Assembly (NCBI GenBank): GCA_910592005.1
Contig: CAJVPP010003987.1
Location: 1 to 10,352, forward strand
Source: Funneliformis mosseae
Taxonomy: Eukaryota > Glomeromycota > Glomeromycetes > Glomerales > Glomeraceae
Direction: 5' to 3'
Length of the DNA: 10,352 nt
Each line of letters starts with the position of its first letter. Within the stretch, counting starts at the first letter, position 1. The position numbers were made by a program, and so were the translations under genes. A model generated the notes under the pieces. The model was not told where the DNA came from. It saw only the letters and a list, made by a program, of their open reading frames with translations, and did not search any database. Below, one piece after another: positions 1 to 6,143 of this stretch.

Positions 1-68
1 ATGTATTAATTTTAGTTAGTTGGTTATGTATTTTTTAAATAAAAAAAAAAAATTTTGAATTTACTTAC

Positions 69-165
69 TTGTAGCCGGAGTTAGAGGCGGTCGGATACTT
101 ATGACCGCTACTGTAATTAATTTTAATGGGCTAAATTTTGGTTTCTTTTGATTTTTCTCCGCCAT
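69..165 (-). CDS. Divergent gene, first coding exon only (partial, unidentified)
   Basis: On the minus strand an ATG at 165 opens 32 codons (MAEKNQKKPKFSPLKLITVA..., continuing ISIRPPLTPAT) and then meets a perfect GTAAGT donor at 68..63. The downstream intron runs off the left edge and contains a branch-like ACTAAC motif near its far end; no acceptor is visible. The start is lysine-rich and basic, followed by a short hydrophobic stretch. I do not recognise the family. The case for a real gene rests on the donor following an uninterrupted ATG frame, and on its head-to-head position with MOCS1, starts about 457 bp apart. An untranslated or chance ORF cannot be excluded because only 97 nt are visible. 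Confidence 0.4.
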
Positions 166-219
166 AATAAAAGCTTTTTACGGTATCTCTCACTTTTCAA
201 ACGCATAATCCCAAACCGA

Positions 220-227
220 TCACGTGA
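220..227. promoter_or_regulatory. TCACGTGA palindrome (E-box / Cbf1-type site)
   Basis: An 8-bp perfect palindrome with CACGTG core lies 55 bp upstream of the divergent minus-strand start and about 400 bp upstream of MOCS1. bHLH factors of the Cbf1/USF type bind RTCACRTG in fungi. Position suggests it serves the minus-strand gene. Function is inferred from the motif alone. Confidence 0.35.
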
Positions 228-484
228 AAGCACTTTTGTTGATTTAAATTTTATAAAATTGTAACGTTTTAATGTTTAAATAAACATCATATATTTGTTA
301 AATAAGCTTTTAACTTTAAAAATTTAAGTTTAAATAATGTGTGTATTACAAATTTTTTTATTTTTTTGGATTTTCATTTATTTTTATTTAAAAGAGTTAC
401 ATTGCATATAAGTTTATTCCAAAATGGTAAATAACGAAATGTACGAATTCAGCAACTTATTTAGGGGAAGATCTGGTGTAAATT

Positions 485-559
485 AGATAGAATTAAAAAA
501 AGAAATTGCTTTATCTGATAACGATAAGCGACCATACGATTATCTAATAGATAAGATAA
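485..559. promoter_or_regulatory. Cluster of seven HGATAR (GATA-factor) motifs upstream of MOCS1
   Basis: Matches to HGATAR lie at 485-490(+), 511-516(-), 516-521(+), 522-527(+), 540-545(-), 549-554(+) and 554-559(+). By a rough composition estimate fewer than one would be expected in 75 bp. They sit just upstream of the TATA box, 64-138 bp before the MOCS1 start. In ascomycetes GATA activators of the AreA/NIT2 type bind clustered sites at nitrogen-catabolic genes, and nitrate reductase needs Moco. Nitrogen control of this gene is therefore a reasonable inference, not shown. Confidence 0.5.
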
Positions 560-569
560 CAATAGAAAG

Positions 570-577
570 TATAAATA
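570..577 (+). promoter_or_regulatory. TATA box (TATAAATA) of MOCS1
   Basis: TATAAATA lies 46 bp upstream of the chosen MOCS1 ATG at 623, and a pyrimidine-rich stretch (about 594-613) follows, where transcription would start. That implies a very short 5' leader and places the small ATG frame at 424 outside the transcript. Confidence 0.5.
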
Positions 578-622
578 TCCATACTATTCAAAATTTTTTT
601 CTCTCTCCTCCTCAAATAAATT

Positions 623-2272
623 ATGATGAGTTATAACATTTTTACTAGAGTTTCGTTTGAAAACGCTAAAGGTTTGATTCCTCATATGATTAGAGGAATT
701 TCAACATCGAAATCCCATCGAGTAGACACAATTAATCTACGATACGAAAATCCTCAACAACGTATAAAGGTAGGTATTGCAATTTTCAATCGAATTTTTT
801 TTGTTCAGCTGAAATTTCGTATCTAAATTCTTCAATCGATTAATTAATTCAATTAAGGAAAGGATATCAGCAATTGATAAAGAAAGACCATTTAGCAATT
901 TTTTAACGGATAGGTTTGATCGACAACATACATATCTTCGCATATCGATAACGGAACGATGTAATTTGAGATGTAAGTTTTAACTTCCTTTTGACTTGTG
1001 TTGTAATTCGCTCGTGTCACAAATTAATTTTATTACTTGTTATAGGTAATTATTGTATGCCAGCCGAAGGTGTCGATTTAACTCCCGTTCATAACCTACT
1101 GTCAACCGAAGAAATCATACGAATTTCGCAGTTATTCGTTTCTCAAGGTGTCAACAAGATTAGACTAACAGGAGGTGAACCAACGGTAAGAAAGGATATT
1201 GTTGAATTGATTGGTAAGTGGAAATTTTCTCTTTTTTCCTCACAAGAATGGATCGATTTAAGAATTCGATACTTAATTTTTTTTTTTTTTTTCTTTGAAG
1301 GTGAATTGGGCAAATTGAAACCTCAGGGTTTACAGACTATTGCCATGACATCAAATGGTATTGCATTGAAAAGAAAGTTACCAAAATTGGTTGAAAATGG
1401 ACTAAATTCGTTGAATATCAGCATGGATACTTTGGATCCATATAAATTCGAACTAATCTCAAGACGCAAAGGTGTGTAAATGTCGCGTTGGTTATATTTT
1501 TAATATTTACTTTTATGGGTATCTAATTCACCTTTATTCGCTCGAATTAGGTCTTGATCGAGTGTTGGAAACAATTGATCAGGGTATTGCGCTGGGAATT
1601 CGTCCTATGAAAGTCAATTGTGTAGTAATACGTGGTGTCAATGACCAAGAAGTGTTGGATTTTGTCGAATTGACACGCAATAAACCAATTGACATGAGAT
1701 TCATTGAATATATGCCATTTGATGGTAGGTGGTTAAATATATAATTTTTTTTTTTTTTTAATATGACATGATAAACTTAATAATATTATTTATTCAGGAA
1801 ACAAATGGAACAAGAAAAAACTTATTCCATATAGGGAAATGTTAGATAATATTAAAATAAAGTATCCTGACGTTCGAAAGTTATCAAACGATTCACATGA
1901 TACTTCAAAGGTATGTACGTTCACTTTTGCATTTAAATTGATCGATGATTACTATATGAAAATTTAATCATTCGATTCTTTTAGGCATTTAACGTACCAG
2001 GTTTTGTCGGAAGATTTGGATTCATAACTTCAATGACCGATCATTTTTGTGGAACTTGTAACAGACTTAGAATCACCGCTGATGGAAATTTGAAAGTTTG
2101 TTTATTCGGAAACGCCGAAGTCAGTTTACGTGATCTATTACGTGAAAATGTTCCTGATCAACAGCTGCTAGAGATTATAGGATCAGCTGTTAAAAATAAA
2201 AGGAAGCAACATGCAGGTATGTTTGAATTGGCTGAAACAAAAAATCGGCCAATGATTCTTATTGGCGGATAA
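623..2272 (+). CDS. MOCS1: MOCS1A: GTP 3',8-cyclase, radical SAM (MoaA family)
   Basis: Seven exons: 623-769, 858-972, 1046-1213, 1301-1471, 1551-1724, 1798-1910 and 1985-2272, giving 391 residues (human MOCS1A is 385). All six introns are GT-AG, 73-88 nt. The enzyme uses S-adenosylmethionine and two 4Fe-4S clusters to convert GTP to 3',8-cyclo-7,8-dihydro-GTP, the first Moco step. The N-terminal cluster motif is C84-x3-C88-x2-C91 (RCNLRCNYCMP); codon 88 is split by intron 2. The SAM-binding GGEPT is at 130-134 and [13 protein letters not shown] is conserved. The C-terminal cluster cysteines are C318, C321 and C335. The protein ends NRPMILIGG, whose double glycine is required for activity in the human and bacterial enzymes. 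Residues 1-49 are rich in R/K/S and poor in acidic residues before D39, fitting a mitochondrial presequence with possible cleavage near RGIS. ATG 623 is chosen because it is the first in the frame, follows the TATA box and supplies this presequence; the adjacent ATG at 626 would serve equally. An alternative intron can remove the last codons. Confidence 0.95.
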
Positions 2273-2369
2273 ATCAATAAAGAAACCAGGTTAGTTATCC
2301 TTTACGTGCCTTAATATTAACGATAAACAGTTTGTTGACTCATTTCTTTTTTTATAATTTCGTTTAAAG
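2217..2369 (+). promoter_or_regulatory. MOCS1: Optional intron that switches MOCS1A to a MOCS1A-MOCS1B fusion
   Basis: A GTATGT donor lies inside the MOCS1A frame after codon 373 (KRKQHA). It would remove the [18 protein letters not shown] tail and its TAA. The first acceptor that restores an open frame is AAAG at 2369 (153 nt, about twice the other introns); splicing there makes a GAT codon and enters the MOCS1B frame exactly. Acceptor-like AGs at 2289, 2294 and 2330 lead to in-frame stops. Retention gives MOCS1A with the double glycine; removal gives the fusion. Human MOCS1 uses alternative splicing of the same region to the same end. Transcript evidence is lacking here. Confidence 0.75.
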
Positions 2370-3112
2370 ATTACAATTCCTCCTTACACAATAAGATCAT
2401 ATTCAACACCGCATCATCATTTCTTCATTCTAAATCATACTTTTCACGTTTTTCCCATAACTTTCTATCTTTATCTTCTATCAATTATCAAAATACATTA
2501 TCTTCTTATATCCATTCCTTTCGTTCATCATATTCTACTAAACCTATTTCGACAAATTCAAAATCATTTCCTTCCAATGATCACAAGTCCAATTCAAATT
2601 CACAATTTGATTCGCCTTCGCTCACTCATATTGATCCTGATAGTGGACGTGCTTCAATGGTTAACGTTTCCACAAAATCTTCAACTTATCGTACAGCAAC
2701 AGCATTTGGAAAAGTTCATATTGGACGTCAAGCATTTGAACTTGTACGTACTAATACAATGAAAAAAGGTGATGTCTTAACAACAGCACAAATTGCTGGT
2801 ATAATGGCTGCAAAACAAACAGGAAACCTCATACCGTTATGTCATCCACTCTTATTATCACATGTTAGTGTCGATTTAACATTGGATGAAAAGGATAATT
2901 ATGCTGTAAAAATTCTTTCAAAAGTTGAATGTGAAGGAAAGACTGGTGTTGAAATGGAAGCTCTTACTGCTGTTAGTATAGCTGCACTAACAGTTTTTGA
3001 CATGTGTAAGGCTGTAGGAAAGGAAATGATCATTTGTGATTTGAAGGTTGTGGAGAAAACTGGTGGAAAAAGTGGAACTTGGAGATTTCCAACAAAAGAA
3101 ACAAATGAATAA
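2370..3112 (+). CDS. MOCS1: MOCS1B: cyclic pyranopterin monophosphate synthase (MoaC family), read as the C-terminal half of a fusion
   Basis: MoaC rearranges 3',8-cyclo-7,8-dihydro-GTP to cPMP. In fusion numbering the MoaC domain spans about 458-613: it begins LTHIDPDSGRASMVNVS, then has the K506 region (MKKGDVLTTAQIAGI), LIPLCHP, the signature KTGVEMEALTAVSIAALT with FDMCKAV, and K603 in VEKTGGKSG. K506 and K603 correspond to the catalytic lysines K51 and K131 of E. coli MoaC. The frame is open from 2339 but its first ATG (2657) is inside the conserved core and would cut off LTHID, so independent AUG initiation is unlikely. Splicing 2216 to 2370 gives a 620-residue protein (human fusion about 636). 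The linker, residues 375-432, has no Asp or Glu, is rich in Ser/His/Lys/Arg and ends FRSSYSTKP, like a mitochondrial cleavage region. This suggests release of MOCS1B inside mitochondria. Confidence 0.9.
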
Positions 3113-3186
3113 TCATAATAATAATAATAATAAATAGGCATGATAATTATGATAATAATCTATTTGTAATCAGGATAATAATAAAA
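3113..3186 (+). terminator. MOCS1 3' end with two AATAAA signals
   Basis: An AAT/TAA trinucleotide microsatellite starts right after the stop. AATAAA hexamers lie at 3129-3134 and 3180-3185, the second about 70 bp past the stop. Either could direct polyadenylation; the exact site cannot be read from sequence. Confidence 0.4.
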
Positions 3187-3678
3187 TATATTTCGCTTAT
3201 TTTTTTTCATTAATAAAACATTAAGAATTCGCATAATGCCAATATAAAAAATATGCATTTTAATACCAAAATACAAAAAAAAATATATATATATATTTTT
3301 TATATAGTAAAATATAATTATTATTATAATGTAAGAAATTTAAGCGATCTGCATTTATGATCCAAAATCTTTTTTATCAGTATTATGCATCTCATCTAAT
3401 TCTTTTGACTTTTGGAGTTGAAATTAACCTTCGATACTCTGGACTTTTCTACCACCGATGGAAGCTTTAGAATTTCAGAACAAAATTTTCGTTTTTTTCG
3501 GAATTCCTTCTACAAAGAAAGATTTATCAAATACAGTCCATCCTTACAAACAACTTGCATCGATTTGATATTGATTGCGATAAGGATAAAATCTTTGCAT
3601 TTTTTTGGTCTCAACCTAGGGTTTGATATGCAAGTCCTCAGGTAAACTATTAAATTGAAAATAAAAAGAGATAATTAC
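3187..3678. other. AT-rich intergenic stretch with simple repeats
   Basis: It contains A/T homopolymers and a short (AT)n run near 3282-3298. From about 3412 to 3646 the base composition is a little less skewed. A 77-codon plus-strand frame (3412-3645) there looks like the shadow of possible minus-strand exon sequence, but no family is recognised. No RNA gene or mobile element is seen. Confidence 0.3.
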
Positions 3679-4080
3679 CTCTTCCGATTCATATTCATCA
3701 GAATATTGGGGAAAATCACGCAGAGAAGGAGTGTGGTCTCTTTCATAATCATCATCTGACAATACAAAAAAAAAGAGTTAAAATTGCTCATATTCAGAAA
3801 GCCAACATTCTGTTGACTCATAACTTTTAGCAAAAAAATATCAACCTTTCTCTGTGATGATCCAGTGGGGACGAAACCATTTGTAGTTTCGACTGTTCCA
3901 CCATCTATAGTCCCAATACCATCATTAAATAGTGAAGATGGTGACTGCATAATGAAATCGGTTAGAAACACTCAGTTTTATGATTAAAAAAGATAATATA
4001 TAAATTTCGAATACTACCTGATAAGGTTTCTGTTTTCTAGGGATCCACCTTAACTCATTAGATAGGTATGTTCTTGCATA
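3679..4080 (-). pseudogene. Minus-strand exon-like segments of an unidentified gene or relic
   Basis: Three pieces read like exons. Piece 1 (about 4080-4018) ends RWIPRKQKPYQ at a GTAGTA donor. Piece 2 (3944-3846), after a TATGCAG acceptor, is in phase with it and encodes 33 residues including SPSSLFNDGIGTIDGG and GFVPTGSSQRK, then a weak GTTGAT donor. Piece 3 (3755-3679), after a T-rich GTCAG acceptor, encodes an acidic stretch (DDYERDHTPSLRDF, then PQYSDEYESEE) and ends at GTAATT. The frame of piece 3 does not match the phase of piece 2, and splicing on from piece 3 soon meets TGA. Either the gene is broken, or I have one junction wrong. Low-complexity acidic/serine sequence gives no family assignment. 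Confidence 0.3.
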
Positions 4081-4317
4081 TTAAATGAGCTCTCTTTTAC
4101 GATATTAACTATTTTCACAATATCAATCAGTTTCTTTCCGCGTATAAACAACTAGCAGATAAACAACAATTCATTACCGATTTTTTCGACTTTGCTTTTG
4201 GTTTGCTCTAAATTTTGAGTATTTTCAATTTCCCGCTAAAATCTCTTGTATTTGTAATAATAATAAAAATTATGATTATTGTAAATATTACGTTCCAAAG
4301 GATTACCGACAAGCGGG

Positions 4318-4540
4318 GAGACGGAAGGCAGGAAAAGAATTCTAATAACTCCCTGTTATTATCACGGGACGGTACCCGCGGGAGTTCCTTCAAGGTCACC
4401 TCTACACCTTAGCACGGATAGTCGCCAGCTAGAGTCCTGAGACGGAAGGCAAAGGAACAGAACCCACTCTCCTTTGTATTAACACGGGACGGTACCCGCA
4501 GGAGCGCCTACGCCTCTTAGCAGGAGCAGAACACGAATTT
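4318..4540. repeat. GC-rich tandem repeat, two units of about 120 bp with a conserved hairpin
   Basis: Unit 1 starts at 4318 and unit 2 at 4439, both with GAGACGGAAGGC. Both carry ACGGGACGGTACCCGC (4364-4379, 4484-4499) and a later TTAGCA stretch. In each, an inner CGGG/CCCG stem (loop ACGGTA) is enclosed by an outer stem with the same spacing: CTCCC/GGGAG in unit 1 (4349-4353 with 4380-4384) and CTCCT/AGGAG in unit 2 (4469-4473 with 4500-4504). One pair changes C-G to T-A together. Small ORFs across the two units use different frames, so coding is unlikely. The island is far more GC-rich than its surroundings. It could be a structured RNA, a SINE-like or satellite repeat, or part of a larger mobile element. 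Confidence 0.6.
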
Positions 4541-4848
4541 TCTTTTGCTCGCTCGTTAAATCGTCGTGCAACTCGAATAAAATCTCCCCTCCAGAGGAAA
4601 CTCTTATTTGGCCAATGGACTGCCGTCAAGTTCTTTGATTATTAAGGTTTTGTTTTTTTAAAAAAATAATGTAAGACCAGCTCGCGGAACGATGTACTAT
4701 GATTTTATTGATATTAATAACAAGCAGTGTTAAGGTGTTAAGATAGACAAGAAAGGTTTAACTCATAAACCATGATACTGACGATTTTTATGGACTTGAA
4801 AAAATGAATGACAATAATCAAATCATAAAACGCGAAATAAACGCGTAA
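4541..4848. other. Gene-free stretch after the GC-rich repeat
   Basis: The elevated GC continues to about 4630, then composition falls back to AT-rich. The 66-codon minus-strand frame over 4429-4629 is arginine-rich and overlaps the tandem repeat, so I take it as non-coding. I see nothing else here. Confidence 0.3.
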
Positions 4849-5171
4849 TCACCAGTTGTTGTTTCTCTTTACTTCATAAACATTAATGGGAACCTCCGTA
4901 TCAACAAAGTGATTTGGAATGTCTAGAAGCAAAACATGAAATATCACTTTGATGACCAACTCTCTGTCATCATAAAGATTTCCCTTCTTGATAAGTTCTT
5001 TTAATTTTGGCTCGCTTAAATAATTATATTATCGGATGATGGTTTAAGGAATTCGCCAGGAAATGGTTCACTACCAGTAACATTTGATTCCTTAATATTT
5101 CGTGAATTCATCCAAAATCGATGGATTTCGTCAGAAGAAAATTCGTCTGTATCCGAAACAGAGACCCGGAA
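4849..5171 (-). pseudogene. Frameshifted coding relic, unidentified
   Basis: Two overlapping open frames on the minus strand read like one protein broken by a frameshift. The first (5171-5019, 51 codons) contains SDTDEFSSDEIHRFWMNSRN, an ATG at 5111, and GSEPFPGEFLKPSSDN before TAA at 5018. The second (5028-4852, 59 codons) contains LSEPKLKELIKKGNLYDDRE, then LVIKVIFHVLLLDIPNHF and ends EVKRNNNW before TGA at 4851. Neither has a good start of its own apart from the internal ATG. Residue usage is protein-like, not AT-rich noise. It is flanked upstream by the inverted-repeat patch at 5174-5253, which may have truncated it. No family recognised. Confidence 0.35.
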
Positions 5172-5173
5172 TT

Positions 5174-5253
5174 ATTCCATTTTTATAATTAATGAATAAA
5201 ATGGAATTTTTGCCGTATAATGGAATAAAACGGAATTTTTATGAATTTTAATA
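5174..5253. repeat. Two adjacent inverted repeats built on a GGAAT core
   Basis: ATTCCATTTT (5174-5183) pairs with AAAATGGAAT (5198-5207). GGAATAAAA (5222-5230) pairs with TTTTATTCC (5245-5253). CGGAATTTTT lies between the arms of the second pair. Repeated short inverted motifs of this kind resemble the end of a degraded mobile element. No matching far end or target duplication was found. Confidence 0.4.
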
Positions 5254-5346
5254 ATTTTATTCCGACACGTGACAACTAACCAATCGTTATTGCAGTATTA
5301 TTGACTTTTATCGTGATGGCGTAGGGTACTTGAATACAGCCAGTTT

Positions 5347-5547
5347 GTGTATATGGAAGGATTACGACCAATAGCAAAGGAGGATAAAGAAATTGCAGAT
5401 TCCACGAAGATTTCGAATAATCTTCAGAAAATTTTCCTAAATGCAGACGGTGTTTACCAAAAACACTCGCTGTTTTTGGCGGACAAAGCTTTCGTCTTCG
5501 AATTCATTTACATTTTTTGGACTATTGTGGCATGTTGTTACATTTAA
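5347..5547 (+). CDS. Small ORF, uncertain (66 residues)
   Basis: The ATG frame begins MYMEGLRPIAKEDKEIADST and ends in a hydrophobic segment (FEFIYIFWTIVACCYI). The first 50 codons have less skewed composition than the flanks, so it may contain a real exon; the hydrophobic tail could be read-through into an intron or AT-rich DNA. No family recognised, no clear promoter, and donors inside it are weak. It could belong with the exons at 5630-5903, but I could not find a convincing junction. Confidence 0.15.
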   Translation: MYMEGLRPIAKEDKEIADSTKISNNLQKIFLNADGVYQKHSLFLADKAFVFEFIYIFWTIVACCYI

Positions 5548-5629
5548 TTTATATTATTATTTATATTATACATAATTTATTTTCTCACTCTAATCAATCT
5601 TAGGAGGAAAATTTCGACTTAATTAAGTG

Positions 5630-5903
5630 GATAATGCAAACCTCCCGAGAGACTTCACAGAGATGAAAGACTTCACAGAGATGGGAGACTTCGTATTCTT
5701 TTATGAATGTGTGATAAAGTGGGCAGTAAGTATTCAGCGCTTGAATAATCATCTATAATAAATGACTTGCATTAACAAATTAATCATGGATTTAGTTGTT
5801 AACGCAAGAAGTCAAGGAAGGTTTTGAAGAATCAAGAGCACAAAAGAGGCCTTCAAGGCTTTCATACATTAATGGCTTAAGTTTAGCGAATTCTCTAGAC
5901 TAA
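5630..5903 (+). CDS. Possible two-exon gene, C-terminal part (unidentified)
   Basis: An open frame from about 5630 (DNANLPRDFTEMKDFTEMGD, then FVFFYECVIKWA) ends at a GTAAGT donor at 5726. A 70-nt intron with a CATTAAC branch-like motif ends TTTAG at 5795. The next exon (5796-5903) continues in phase with LLTQEVKEGFEESRAQKRPS, then RLSYINGLSLANSLD and TAA. The in-phase join across a canonical short intron is the evidence. An 18-bp tandem repeat inside exon 1 gives DFTEMK/DFTEMG. ATG 5663 could be a start, but the frame is open upstream of it to the TAA at 5624-5626, so an earlier exon may exist. Function unknown. Confidence 0.3.
5650..5692 (+). repeat. 18-bp tandem repeat, about 2.3 copies
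   Basis: AGACTTCACAGAGATG is followed by AA in copy 1 (5650-5667) and GG in copy 2 (5668-5685); a partial AGACTTC follows. The length is a multiple of three, so in the proposed exon it repeats six residues (DFTEMK/G) without changing frame. Confidence 0.7.
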
Positions 5904-6143
5904 AAGTTTCCTTTACATTAATAATTCATTGCATAATAGCTGTTATGCTTATAATTTAGCAATTAATAACATAAATGAAAAAATACACCATATTAAGTGT
6001 GGGGTGTGCACCGGACATAAAATATTTATACGTATATACAGTACGTCAATGTGTACTAAAATTTTTTTTTTTCTTGAACTGTACTTTTTTATCGGAAGTT
6101 TCATACAATTTTCTAATCATTATCTATAATAATTCGAATTTGA
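5904..6143. other. AT-rich spacer without a recognised gene
   Basis: Short overlapping frames here (5929-6129, 5975-6169) are AT-rich read-through with no coding character. A small GC-richer patch near 6000-6015 (GGGGTGTGCACCGG) stands out but pairs with nothing nearby. Confidence 0.3.

Noticed and set aside
424..486. 20-codon upstream ORF before MOCS1
   Set aside because: It lies upstream of the TATA box at 570, so it should not be in the MOCS1 mRNA; nothing else supports it.
737..943. 68-codon minus-strand ORF
   Set aside because: It is antisense to MOCS1 exons 1-2 and intron 1.
2577..2762. 61-codon plus-strand ORF overlapping the MOCS1B start
   Set aside because: It is an out-of-frame shadow of the MoaC coding sequence.
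2657..3112. MOCS1B as an independent gene starting at ATG 2657
   Set aside because: That ATG is inside the conserved MoaC core and would delete the LTHID segment; the frame is open and conserved upstream and joins MOCS1A in phase by one splice.
2899..3141. 80-codon minus-strand ORF
   Set aside because: It is antisense to the conserved MoaC C-terminus and the AAT/TAA microsatellite.
4429..4629. Arginine-rich 66-codon minus-strand ORF
   Set aside because: It overlaps the tandem repeat unit 2, and unit 1 is read in a different frame, so no coding constraint is seen.
6001..6016. GGTGTGCACC-containing patch as a transposon end
   Set aside because: It is only a short near-palindrome; I found no partner repeat or target duplication.
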